64,000 bases of DNA, from contig NZ_JAGFOU010000006.1 in the NCBI RefSeq assembly GCF_017592395.1, forward strand, positions 1-64,000. Direction: 5' to 3'. A program made the translations under genes and the position numbers. Position 1 is the first letter of the stretch; each line of letters opens with the position of its first letter. Below, in pieces: positions 44,701 to 52,987 of the stretch. This stretch comes from Actinomyces bowdenii. GTDB taxonomy: Bacteria; Actinomycetota; Actinomycetes; Actinomycetales; Actinomycetaceae. The notes under the pieces were generated by a model. The model worked only from the letters and a program-made list of their open reading frames with translations, was not told where the DNA came from and searched no databases.

Positions 44701-45102
44701 ATGACGAACGAAGATATATCCAAGCAGATTCAACAACTGAATGAGACCGTCGCCGCAATGGCGGGGACTATGCAGGATAAATTCCAGCAAATCGACCAAA
44801 GATTCGAGGCGATCGATAAACGCTTCGAGAAAATCGATGAGCAACTGGCTGATGTTCGCAAGGATAATAAGAACCTGAAGGACATTATTCGAGACATGGA
44901 TCTGCGCATGAACATCCGTTTCGCTGAACTGCAAGAGGGGCAGGCCGAGCTGCGCTCCAGCATCAGCGATCTTCGTTATCAGCTCTTCCACGAGGAGGGC
45001 GCTCGTGAGATAGTGGATGAGTCAATCTACCAAGATCTGGACAAGCGTCTCCGCCTGGTCGAGGCCAAGTTCCCAGACCTGGCGCAGCAACCTGTCGCGT
45101 AG
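44701..45102 (+). CDS. Coiled-coil protein
   Basis: 133 aa, nearly all heptad repeats: QQIDQRFEAIDKRFEKIDEQL, DNKNLKDIIRDMDLRMNIRF and LRSSISDLRYQLF. TTGAGC (44666-44671), an 18-bp spacer and TAAATA (44690-44695) place the transcript start at or next to the ATG, so it is probably leaderless. Such small coiled-coil proteins can act as antitoxins or structural partners; nothing here decides which. Confidence 0.65.
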   Translation: MTNEDISKQIQQLNETVAAMAGTMQDKFQQIDQRFEAIDKRFEKIDEQLADVRKDNKNLKDIIRDMDLRMNIRFAELQEGQAELRSSISDLRYQLFHEEGAREIVDESIYQDLDKRLRLVEAKFPDLAQQPVA

Positions 45103-45236
45103 CAGATCGGGTTGTCCTATCTGTCGACCCCATGTGGACGCTGTTGGATCGCGCCCTGCCAACACCCCGCATGAGGTCAACACTGGCTTCAACGCTGCCG
45201 CTACTCATCAGTCTGTAGACCATGAAGTAGCGGTCG

Positions 45237-45473
45237 GTGAGGCTACAGGGCGTGGCCTTGGGAGATCTGCAGCGGACGGTGGGCGCCAACCTGCGTGCCT
45301 ACCGCAAAGAGCGCGGTCTGAGCCAGGAGGCGTTCGCCGAGGTCATCGGCGTACACCGCACCTACATGGGCGGTGTGGAACGCGGCGAGCGCAACCTGAC
45401 ACTCAAGAGCGTGGAGAAGATCGCCGAGCAGCTGGGCATCGAGGCTCTGGAGTTGTTGTTACCCAAGGACTGA
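45237..45473 (+). CDS. XRE-family helix-turn-helix regulator
   Basis: 78 aa. Lambda-repressor-type HTH: LRAYRKERGLSQEAFAEVIGVHRTYMGGVERGERNLTLKSVEKIAEQLGI. GTG at 45237 (a second in-frame GTG at 45252 is possible). Probably regulates neighbouring cargo or element genes. Confidence 0.8.
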   Translation: MRLQGVALGDLQRTVGANLRAYRKERGLSQEAFAEVIGVHRTYMGGVERGERNLTLKSVEKIAEQLGIEALELLLPKD

Positions 45474-45624
45474 GAGGTCATAGCAGACAACTCGCCTCCG
45501 GGTAGGGCGAACTCCAGAACCAGCCTCCGCTGGATGGGTGTACGCGCAAGAATCACCGCCAGCCCGTAGCGCCTTTCCTTGTCAGCGCCAACTATCCGGA
45601 AAGTCCGGAGAGTTGAGGACGCCT

Positions 45625-46131
45625 TCACCTCACCAAGCCATAAACGCAGACGTCATGCTGCCGACCGCCATGCCGGTAGCGGCCGGCCAGTGTGCCCTCG
45701 TGAGTGAAGCCCAGCCGAGAGAACAGCGCCCGCGAGGCGCTGTTGCTAGCCAGGATCCACGCCTCCAACCGCAGCAAGCCCAGCTCGTCGTGTGCCCAGG
45801 CCATCATCTCGGAGACTGCCCGGCGACCGTAGCCGTTGCCGCGGTCCTGCGGCGACCAGAGGCAGACCCCGACCTGAGCGTGCCGGCTGCGCCAGTCGAT
45901 GGCGTGTAGCGAGCACTCCCCCACCAGGCGGCCATCCGTCTCGATGACGAAGGTGTACTCCGTGGCCGGCGTTGGGCCCGACATGGCAGCGATCTTGCGG
46001 TCGAGTTCAGCCGTAGCGCGGGGCCGCCAGTACGGTGGGCCGTGCTGCGCCAGTTCCCGCCAGTCCGCGCAAGCCTCGACCACAGCAGGGACGTCCGAAG
46101 GAGTCATGGAGCGAATCCGAACCTGAGCCAT
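45625..46131 (-). CDS. GNAT family N-acetyltransferase
   Basis: 168 aa. Acetyl-CoA-binding motif A VGVCLWSPQDRGNGYGRRAV, then LGLLRLEAWILASNSASRALFSRLGFTHEGTLAGRYRHGG as in the RimJ/RimL-type group. ATG at 46131. Substrate unknown. It lies between the XRE gene and the Fic module, in the opposite direction. Confidence 0.88.
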   Translation of the reverse strand: MAQVRIRSMTPSDVPAVVEACADWRELAQHGPPYWRPRATAELDRKIAAMSGPTPATEYTFVIETDGRLVGECSLHAIDWRSRHAQVGVCLWSPQDRGNGYGRRAVSEMMAWAHDELGLLRLEAWILASNSASRALFSRLGFTHEGTLAGRYRHGGRQHDVCVYGLVR

Positions 46132-46270
46132 GGCGAGACCTGCCTTCCTGCCCAGATGGGGCACCGGCATACCAGGCGCGCCGTCCGGGCAGGATGGATG
46201 ATACGTATAGGTGTACAGAGAGGCAAGTCAGGGCCCTTCTTACGGAGGCACCACCCACCAGTACATTCTA

Positions 46271-46299
46271 TTGTTGTCCACTCGCAATCTTGTTATAAT
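46271..46299 (+). promoter_or_regulatory. Promoter of the VbhA-Fic operon
   Basis: TTGTTG (46271-46276), 17-bp spacer, perfect TATAAT (46294-46299). Transcription should start about 46306, leaving a leader of five bases or less before the ATG at 46311. Confidence 0.7.
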
Positions 46300-46310
46300 T
46301 ATAAGTAGAT

Positions 46311-46511
46311 ATGACAGCGAAAGAACTGAATCATCGCAAGCGAATCATCCGAGCAGTCATCGGTTCGCAGGAACTGGAAGGTGCACTGGTCACTCCACAG
46401 ACCAAACAACTGCTGGAGGAGCTCGCCAGCGGCAAGCTGACCGACCAGGATCTGCAAACTGCTATCAGGCGAATATATACCGCAGCTGCGTCAAAGGGAG
46501 ACTCTCGATAG
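46311..46511 (+). CDS. VbhA-type antitoxin
   Basis: 66 aa. Contains the Fic-inhibitory motif S-x-x-x-E-G: Ser19, Glu23 and Gly24 in GSQELEGALV. In the VbhA class this Glu blocks the ATP gamma-phosphate in the Fic active site. The C-terminal helices (TKQLLEELASGKLTDQDLQTAIRRI) match the family. The Fic gene starts 3 bp after its stop. Likely leaderless. Confidence 0.88.
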   Translation: MTAKELNHRKRIIRAVIGSQELEGALVTPQTKQLLEELASGKLTDQDLQTAIRRIYTAAASKGDSR

Positions 46512-46514
46512 CGC

Positions 46515-47225
46515 ATGGCGGTCTATGACCTTGTGCGTGATCCGTATCTTGATCCTGCTAGTGGCGTGTTGCGCAATCGGCTCGATATCTCCGACCCACA
46601 GGTATTGGCCGAAACAGAAGAAGTACTAGTAGCGACAGCTGCCTTCAGTCTTCTCGAATCTCTAAAGCCCGACCATTGGGATGCCGCACTCCTCAAACAT
46701 CTGCATCACGAGTTGTTTGGCCGGCTCTATACTTGGGCTGGTCAGTATCGCACCGTGGAGATCAGCAAGGGTTCCTCGCGCTTCGCCATGGCTCAGTACA
46801 TCCCGTCGCAGACAGAAGTTGTCTTCTCCAACCTGGAGCAGGAGCGCCACGACTGGCAGCCGGGCGATCCTGCCGTGATCGATCGACTGGCGCACTACTA
46901 CTCCGAGCTCAACGCCATCCACCCCTTCCGTGAGGGCAACGGCCGCACCATCCGCTTGCTGCTCAGTTTGTTATCCAACCGTTACGGTTGGTGGCTGGAC
47001 TGGGCGGCCATCACCGCCGAAGAGAACACCCGAGCGAGTACACTAGCGTTCCATGGGGATGAGAGTGAGCTACGCGAAGTGTTGCAGAGAGTAGCGGGCC
47101 GGATCCAGGCTAGTGAGTCGATCAGAAAGGACGATGGTGGCAGTTATGAATGGACGCGAGAAGCAGGAAATCAGGCAACGACTTCTCCAGGAAAAGGTCA
47201 TCGAAGAAAGTCTCGCCAATGGTGA
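46515..47225 (+). CDS. Fic family AMP-transferase toxin (VbhT-like)
   Basis: 236 aa. N-terminal YDLVRDPYLDPASGVLRNRLDISDP and GRLYTWAGQYRTVEISKG, with the catalytic motif HPFREGNGR at residues 136-144 (His136, Glu140, Asn142, Arg144 all intact). Would transfer AMP from ATP to a host protein; the targets of VbhT-type toxins include DNA gyrase and topoisomerase IV. Kept in check by the antitoxin encoded upstream. The last 30 codons, including SPGKGHRRKSRQW, overlap the next gene and may be a replaced tail. Confidence 0.9.
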   Translation: MAVYDLVRDPYLDPASGVLRNRLDISDPQVLAETEEVLVATAAFSLLESLKPDHWDAALLKHLHHELFGRLYTWAGQYRTVEISKGSSRFAMAQYIPSQTEVVFSNLEQERHDWQPGDPAVIDRLAHYYSELNAIHPFREGNGRTIRLLLSLLSNRYGWWLDWAAITAEENTRASTLAFHGDESELREVLQRVAGRIQASESIRKDDGGSYEWTREAGNQATTSPGKGHRRKSRQW

Positions 47226-48783
47226 TGGCCCATGGACAGTTGTCTATGACACATGGGGCCAAGACAGCCAAAGGGGGGCTCGATATGTTGCGTTAGCACA
47301 ACCCGCTATCCGAGACAAGGTGCTCAGTAGTTCAACCTGGGATCTCTCTATAGGAGCAGGGACGCCAGGCTTTATTCAACGCAGCAATAGTGATGTGGAG
47401 GCAGAATACTATCGAATTTACGAAGCCCCCGAACTTGAACCTCTTATTATCGTCCAGGAATTCCATGGCGTGGCCCCTAATGCAACTCTGGTATCTGAAG
47501 AGTTCATTCTTCTCATGAATCTATGGAAAGATCCGAAGTCGGGAAATTATTTTAAGATTGGCGACGACGGCTCTAAAGATCTTGCTATCAAAATTGACGG
47601 AAGCAAGATCGAGATACGCACCCCCATACTAAAGAAATATCTTGCGGCGCGGCAACTTGACGCCATATTATATGTTGACTCGGTAGTTTCAGTGCCGACC
47701 GCACTGTCTGGCAAGGAGTTTTCTGGTATAGAGATCGAAGATCGATCCAACGGACGAGATGAGTGTCTTTCTCGTAGTGTCGGTGAGATGCCGTACGGCC
47801 ATCAAAAAGTATTTTCTCGGGTGTTAGTAAAACATGTTTTAATTGCTCCGCCTCAAGAGACTTGCGGTATCTGGCCGTGGGATGAACTGGATCCGCTAGA
47901 TTACCCAGATTTCGTTATTGGTGAAGATGAGATAGGCAAACCAATCAAGTTCACTTGCGATCCTGATCAACTGGCAAACTATTTTGGAGCTAATCCAGAT
48001 GCGCCTCATTACCTCACTCCTGTATTCTTCAAGCCGGAAGTACTTCAAAAATATTATGATAATTCTGACCTCTATACAGTGAGCGCTGGTAGAATCTCTT
48101 GCGGCTGCAAGTGGGCTGTAGATATAGACAACTACGACTCTGGCGCTGTATCGGTGTTTCTAGGCGACATTGGACGTGATATACCTCGCGGAGATTGGAG
48201 TCACTGGCTCGCACACAATGTACCGCCCACACAAAAGATGAGCGAAACCAACATACGCTTATCCTTTCTCAATCAATCTGTTGAAAGCCCCAATCCTGAG
48301 CATCGTTTTAAGCTCTCCTATCAAAACCTTCTGGGTGTGTGGAATGAACGTTGGGGATGGACGCTATACAGAGACGCCACCGGATCGGACGCTGGCATTA
48401 TCAAACGGCTTCGCATTCCACTTAATGATACTGACGCCGAGTTGAGGCTGCAACTACTTAATCTAGCACTTGTGCTTGTTGATCTTCTCAACGAAAAGGC
48501 ATTATCAGCAGAGATCTCAGCAGACAAGAACGAGAAAGGAATCGCTAAATTAAGAAGATTCCTTGAACTAAAGGGCTACCCTCAGGTGGACCGGGATATC
48601 AAACTCCTCCAAAAGGTGCAGCAAATGCGTTCTCGTATCGCTGCGCATGCTTCAGGTAGTAGTGGCGCGCAGTTGCTAGATTCAGAACTCGACGGTAAGT
48701 CACCACGCGAGTATATAGCGCGGTTGATGTCAGATGCGACACAGATGTTGAATGATCTGACTGAGTTCTCTAAGTGCAAGTGA
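47134..48783 (+). CDS. Large uncharacterised protein with HEPN-like C-terminus
   Basis: 549 aa. The middle holds a conserved-looking block PVFFKPEVLQKYYDNSDLYTVSAGRISCGC...WAVDIDNYDSGAVSVFLGDIGRDIP that I recall in a widespread but unnamed bacterial protein family. The last ~140 residues are helical and contain R499-x5-H505 (RSRIAAH), the pattern of HEPN RNases, near QQMRSRIAAHASG. Start ATG 47134 follows AGAAAGG closely; GTG 47113 and ATG 47146 are alternatives. The start lies inside the Fic gene. AT-rich, unlike the host. Confidence 0.65.
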   Translation: MVAVMNGREKQEIRQRLLQEKVIEESLANGDGPWTVVYDTWGQDSQRGARYVALAQPAIRDKVLSSSTWDLSIGAGTPGFIQRSNSDVEAEYYRIYEAPELEPLIIVQEFHGVAPNATLVSEEFILLMNLWKDPKSGNYFKIGDDGSKDLAIKIDGSKIEIRTPILKKYLAARQLDAILYVDSVVSVPTALSGKEFSGIEIEDRSNGRDECLSRSVGEMPYGHQKVFSRVLVKHVLIAPPQETCGIWPWDELDPLDYPDFVIGEDEIGKPIKFTCDPDQLANYFGANPDAPHYLTPVFFKPEVLQKYYDNSDLYTVSAGRISCGCKWAVDIDNYDSGAVSVFLGDIGRDIPRGDWSHWLAHNVPPTQKMSETNIRLSFLNQSVESPNPEHRFKLSYQNLLGVWNERWGWTLYRDATGSDAGIIKRLRIPLNDTDAELRLQLLNLALVLVDLLNEKALSAEISADKNEKGIAKLRRFLELKGYPQVDRDIKLLQKVQQMRSRIAAHASGSSGAQLLDSELDGKSPREYIARLMSDATQMLNDLTEFSKCK

Positions 48784-49345
48784 CTCGACAGACGCATCCG
48801 CAACGTCACTGCCGAGTTCCTGATCTTCACCGCGCAGGACGGCGGGGTAGCATTGAGGCGCGCTACGAAGATGCGCCGGTCTGGCTGACTCAAAAGTTGA
48901 TGGCCGAACTGTTCGGTGTCGATGTGCGTACTATCAGTGAGCACCCTGGGCAACGTCTTCAGGTCAGGAGAACTGGAGAGCGACGCAGTTATCCGGAAGT
49001 TCCGGATAACTGCCACCGACGGCAAGGTCCTCCCCAGCGACGTCGCCATCGGCAAGAACTACCTCACCAGCGAGGAACTGGCGGACCTAGGGCGCCAGGT
49101 CAATGCCTTCCTTGTCCTGGTCGATTCCCGCGCCCGTCGCCAGATCCTCATGACCATGGAGGATTGGGCTAAGCGCCTCGACGCCTTCCTCAATCTCGAC
49201 GACCGCGAGATCCTTGAAGGCGCTGGCCGCATCTCCAAGACCTAAGCAGACGACCACGCCCTGAGTGAGTTCGAGAAGTTCAGGGTGGTGCAGGACCGCA
49301 AGTATGTGAGTGATTTTGATAGACTAGAAGATGCGCGCATTGAAA
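48783..49345 (+). pseudogene. Broken RhuM-family gene
   Basis: Fragments of one RhuM (virulence-type KilA-N/ORF6N-related) protein appear in order but in different frames: YEDAPVWLTQKLMAELFGVDVRTISEH (about 48865-48945), then ELESDAVIRKFRIT (about 48973-49015), then EELADLGRQVNAFLVLVDSRARRQILMTMEDWAKRLDAFLNLDDREIL to a TAA at 49243, and after that stop in frame EFEKFRVVQDRKYVSDFD. At least one frameshift, an internal deletion of the mid-domain and one nonsense codon are present. Confidence 0.75.
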
Positions 49346-49357
49346 GGAGGGTAGACA

Positions 49358-50137
49358 ATGACGAAGAAAACGACTAAAGACGATAAGCCTAATCTGATCA
49401 AAGTCGTCTACTTCGACGAGGAGTCAGCCTCGGACTACTTGGATATGTCCGCCGGCGGTAAAGCCGCATCCACGAGCGAAGATGTAAAAGAGCGGACCAA
49501 TCAGGCCCATGGTAAAGTCGAAGCTGGCCTCATCACGAAGCTCAGTTGGTTGCCGTTTTTTGGTGCGTCAGGCGATCTGAACGCAGGTGCCGGAGTGGCC
49601 GCAGCTGGCAAGAGCATCCTGAGCAAGACGCTGTCGAACACGATCCTGACAGACTACCTCGTCAAGTCGGATAGTGACCCTCGAGTGGTCCAGTTACGAG
49701 ATCTTCGCGTGACCGCGCCTAAGGGGTCTATGACGTACATGAAGATGTTCACACCTTACATGGTGCTGCTCAAGCTGGACGATGTGCCTTTCGACTTGGC
49801 GCGCATGGATGAAGTGCTTGCGAACGCGAAAGGCTATTATGAGTTACTCGGTGAATATGATAATGGTTCCAAGTGTGTACTGCGATTCAACCTCAAGGCG
49901 TTCCGGAACAACTACGGGCTCACAGATCTCGGACGTATGCACCTCGTCTTCCACGGCGTACTCGTCGGACAGACATCTGAGCAAGCGCTCGGCATGGAGG
50001 CCGAGATGTCAGGCGCTACGGACTGTGCAGTTGTGACAGCTGCCGAACTCGTTGATGGCGAAGACACGGAGAATGACGACCTCCTGGATGTCTACGACGT
50101 CATCCTTGCAGGAGTTGAGGCCGAGTATGCCAAGTGA
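49358..50137 (+). CDS. DUF6414 family protein
   Basis: 259 aa. Opens with VVYFDEESASDYLDMSAGGK, the hallmark of DUF6414, and has a Gly/Ala-rich centre (ASGDLNAGAGVAAAGKSILSKTLSNTILTDYL) that may insert in or contact membrane, followed by a beta-rich domain. ATG follows GAAAGGAGGG, an unusually strong ribosome site. The AAA+ gene overlaps its last 11 bp. No biochemical function is known to me; tight coupling to an ATPase suggests a two-component system. Confidence 0.7.
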   Translation: MTKKTTKDDKPNLIKVVYFDEESASDYLDMSAGGKAASTSEDVKERTNQAHGKVEAGLITKLSWLPFFGASGDLNAGAGVAAAGKSILSKTLSNTILTDYLVKSDSDPRVVQLRDLRVTAPKGSMTYMKMFTPYMVLLKLDDVPFDLARMDEVLANAKGYYELLGEYDNGSKCVLRFNLKAFRNNYGLTDLGRMHLVFHGVLVGQTSEQALGMEAEMSGATDCAVVTAAELVDGEDTENDDLLDVYDVILAGVEAEYAK

Positions 50138-51296
50138 TACGACGGTCACCATCTACTACGGCCCGCTGTCGTGGTTCAATGAACAACTGGGAGAGAAGGG
50201 GTACACGCCCCTTCTCGACATCGTTTACGAGCGCGACGAGGCCAATCGACGCTATATACATATACATGTCGCTGAAGGCCAGGAGCCCCCTCCGGCCGAG
50301 GAACCTGGACCGAGACCGAAGCGGGTGGCAGTAGAGTCGAGCGATTACGCCAGCCTGAACGAACACGCCATCACCAACTTTGCTGGCCTCATACGATCGA
50401 TCAACCCCAAGCACCTTCATCTGCACAACCCACCGGCCTACGTTCACTCACAGCTTGAGCGTGCTTTCACGACCGAGGAGAAGCGCTATGAGTACCCGGT
50501 GGTAACACGGGACATGCTCGTTGGCTTCCACGACGGCTTTGCCGACCATCTCGTGGGTCAGGCCAAAGTGAAGGAGGCGCTGCTCGCGGCGCTGTATCCA
50601 CTGACCACGGCACGGCAGACGAAGCCAGTCGTTTTAATGTTCTACGGCCCGTCTGGTGTCGGTAAGACTGAAACCGCGCAGTTCATCAACGGTTTACTCG
50701 GGGGGAAGTTGCTGCGCAAACAGTTCTCTATGTTCCACAATGACAAGTTCGCATCGTATTTATTTGGCGGAGCGCACCTCGAGGCCTCCTTCGCACGCGA
50801 CTTACTCGATCGTGAGTCCGGTGTCATCCTTATCGATGAGTTCGACAAAGCAAACTCGGTCTTCCACAGCGCCTTCTACCAGTTATTCGACAGTGGCGTG
50901 TTCGAGGATAAGAACTACAGCGTCAAACTCGGCCCATCCTTGATCATTTGCACCTCAAACTACGCCACCGAAGACGAAATCCGCAAGACTCTCGGCGACG
51001 CTCTCTATTCACGATTTGACTCCTTGATTCACTTCAAGCCACTCTCCAAGAATGAGATCTATCAGGTTATCGACAGGATTGTTGATAACCGCTTCTCGAA
51101 GCTCGGACCTGACGAAAAAGCGCGACTGGACCCCAGTGTTATCAAGACCATACTGTATCCGCTAGCCAACAAGGGAGGCAATGTCCGCAAGCTCGGTAAG
51201 TTAGCCGACGAGGTTATTTCGCTGGTGTTGGTGCGCGACATACTGAAAAACACCAGCCAGACCAGTAGCGAAACCAATGCGGAGGATGGGTCATAA
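50127..51296 (+). CDS. ClpB-D2-like AAA+ ATPase
   Basis: 389 aa. A unique N-terminal domain (~115 aa, VTIYYGPLSWFNEQLG; ANRRYIHIHVAEGQ) precedes an AAA_2 module: Walker A GPSGVGKT at residues 174-181, Walker B VILIDEFDK near 233, sensor 1 IICTSNYA, Arg finger in DALYSRFDSLIHF, and a D2-small-like C-terminus ending NVRKLGKLADEV. Only one ATPase domain, like torsins and some defence unfoldases. Start ATG 50127 lies inside the DUF6414 gene. A hydrophobic segment continues in frame after the TAA stop. Confidence 0.85.
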   Translation: MPSDTTVTIYYGPLSWFNEQLGEKGYTPLLDIVYERDEANRRYIHIHVAEGQEPPPAEEPGPRPKRVAVESSDYASLNEHAITNFAGLIRSINPKHLHLHNPPAYVHSQLERAFTTEEKRYEYPVVTRDMLVGFHDGFADHLVGQAKVKEALLAALYPLTTARQTKPVVLMFYGPSGVGKTETAQFINGLLGGKLLRKQFSMFHNDKFASYLFGGAHLEASFARDLLDRESGVILIDEFDKANSVFHSAFYQLFDSGVFEDKNYSVKLGPSLIICTSNYATEDEIRKTLGDALYSRFDSLIHFKPLSKNEIYQVIDRIVDNRFSKLGPDEKARLDPSVIKTILYPLANKGGNVRKLGKLADEVISLVLVRDILKNTSQTSSETNAEDGS

Positions 51297-51488
51297 ACGA
51301 CGAATCGCGACAATGCTATCAGTAAAATACTGTTCATAGCATTTGCATCTTTAGTGGGTGTATTGCTTATTTATATACGTCTATTCTGTTCGACATTCAT
51401 CCAAGTAGAGGTTAAGAATATATATTCGATCAACGTTGAACTTGCGATATCACATCGCTCAATGAACTTGGCGCAAAGACACCTCTAA
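51297..51488 (+). other. Hydrophobic in-frame extension after the AAA+ stop codon
   Basis: Directly after the TAA of the AAA+ gene the same frame stays open for 63 codons with one good membrane helix (ILFIAFASLVGVLLIYIRLF) and no ATG, GTG or TTG before the helix. It overlaps the 3' end of the minus-strand gene at 51430. It may be a tail lost through a nonsense mutation or reached by readthrough. Confidence 0.4.
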
Positions 51489-51978
51489 GAACAATCGCAT
51501 AAAGTCCAATAATCTCAACGACGGTCGAAGCGAACCATCCTAGAATCACTTTATCCGACGGCCACATTCCATGAACTGCTTGAATGACCGCTAACAGCAT
51601 AAACGAACCATTAACGACCCATACTTGAATTTTTGTCAGCCGTATAATCTCTGATGCTAACTTATTCCTCATCTCAAGGCCAGTTCTAAGATCTTCGATG
51701 AAGGCATCATTCAGGGCGGATTTTCTCTTAGATTCTTCCAAACGCAGAATTTTTTTGAACGACAGAACTGAATCAGACTTAAAAGTGTCATCAGTGTTCT
51801 TTAATTGAAATGAGCGCTTTGGTGAGCCTATATCACTGTCGCTAGCTTTGGATCCACCAGGCGGCGGAGCGATTGGCTTGCTGGCAGTGTTCAATAAAGG
51901 AATGTAATCCTCGATTTGTTGAATCGATAATTCTGAATTATTTGATTGAAACTGGCTGTCAGACACAAATGACTCCAA
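51430..51978 (-). CDS. Two-helix membrane protein partnered with the ImmA-like gene
   Basis: 182 aa from TTG 51978 (weak AAGTGAG site). Long disordered N-terminus, a helical linker (SFKKILRLEESKRKSALNDAFIEDLRTGLEMRNKLASEI) and two helices (VWVVNGSFMLLAVIQAVHG and ILGWFASTVVEIIGLYAIVLRGVF). It begins 26 bp after the ImmA-like stop, so the two are co-transcribed. Family unknown; similar two-helix proteins act as membrane effectors in some defence systems. Confidence 0.65.
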   Translation of the reverse strand: MESFVSDSQFQSNNSELSIQQIEDYIPLLNTASKPIAPPPGGSKASDSDIGSPKRSFQLKNTDDTFKSDSVLSFKKILRLEESKRKSALNDAFIEDLRTGLEMRNKLASEIIRLTKIQVWVVNGSFMLLAVIQAVHGMWPSDKVILGWFASTVVEIIGLYAIVLRGVFAPSSLSDVISQVQR

Positions 51979-52004
51979 ATCTCACTTAAGGCATCATTGT
52001 TTCT

Positions 52005-52739
52005 CTATAAAATGACATTAAGTTCATGCAAGCGATTCTGCATCGTGACCTCCGACACCCCGAAAGCATGTGCTACAAGTTCAACGGGCATTCCGAGCCC
52101 CGCAAATTCTTCAACTTCTGCCCGAGGCATCAGCAACGAATGAGCAAAACGGTCTGCAAATAATTCAGACTGATGCTGATCAGGTAAACCTGAAGGAGTA
52201 GGCCTACGACCTGCGAGGATTAGTAGGTCGCTTGTCATGGCTTCATCAGAAAACCCAAATGGCCCCCTAATTGGCTTATCGAGACTTTCAATTTTCTCAA
52301 TATAGTGACCAATTTCGTGGGCAATCGTGAATCGCTTGCGTGGAGTACTTGCACCTTCGTCGACAAATATCGATGGCATCGACTGATCGGCGGTCTTTAA
52401 AATTAGACCAGCCAGACGCCCTGGAATTCGCGCAAAATACACGTCCATACCCATCGACACAGCGATAGCGTTCGGGTCTACCGGATACTCACCGTCCCAG
52501 TACCTTTCCAGTACTGCATTAGCCCAGCACTCTGCTCGACGCAAGTCGGCAGATTCACACATTCCGTCCATAGTGTCGGAGCTGTTTGCAGCCATCTGGA
52601 GCGTCCGCCGCCTCTCTGTGTCCTCATCCTGAAGTTCATCAACCCGGGTAAACTTATATCCAAGCCTACAGGCATATGATCCCAGACATCGCTTCAACCG
52701 CGATGCTGGGCCGCGCTCACCATCATAAAGTTCTCGCAT
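52005..52739 (-). CDS. ImmA/IrrE family metalloprotease
   Basis: 244 aa. Zinc motif HEIGH near residue 140 (RFTIAHEIGHYIE) with the downstream Glu ligand in ELFADRFAHSLLMP, as in proteases that cleave HTH repressors to release mobile-element or stress genes. N-terminal 60 residues are an unrelated basic/helical region. The C-terminal MPVELVAHAFGVSEVTMQNRLHEL is a short HTH-like helix pair. A consensus promoter sits five bases upstream of the ATG. The partner repressor could be the XRE protein at 45237. Confidence 0.88.
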   Translation of the reverse strand: MRELYDGERGPASRLKRCLGSYACRLGYKFTRVDELQDEDTERRRTLQMAANSSDTMDGMCESADLRRAECWANAVLERYWDGEYPVDPNAIAVSMGMDVYFARIPGRLAGLILKTADQSMPSIFVDEGASTPRKRFTIAHEIGHYIEKIESLDKPIRGPFGFSDEAMTSDLLILAGRRPTPSGLPDQHQSELFADRFAHSLLMPRAEVEEFAGLGMPVELVAHAFGVSEVTMQNRLHELNVIL

Positions 52740-52750
52740 AATTACGAGCT

Positions 52751-52779
52751 ATTATATCTATTTATATCGACAACATCAA
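52751..52779 (-). promoter_or_regulatory. Promoter of the ImmA-like operon
   Basis: Minus strand: TTGATG (52779-52774), 17-bp spacer, TATAAT (52756-52751). Predicted transcript start is about 52744, giving a nearly leaderless message for the gene starting at 52739. Confidence 0.65.
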
Positions 52780-52987
52780 GACTCATAGGTGACAGCAATC
52801 GCCTGGTGTACCGCCGGCGCTTAAGTCCGCTGTGTTGTCGAAGTGAATCTACCTCTTCCGTTTGGGAAACGATCGTCCGGTCAAGTAAAAAGTACATGTG
52901 ATCTTGGGCACTATTCAGACTCAAGCCATGCAGTGCGCCTGTCACGGCTGTCGTCTCGCTTCCGTCCTTGTTGGCGGCGATCATCTT

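Noticed and set aside
52742-52984. Minus-strand ORF of 80 codons after the two-HTH module
   Set aside because: Its 3' end contains the consensus promoter of the ImmA-like gene and the sequence shows no domain; more likely untranslated.
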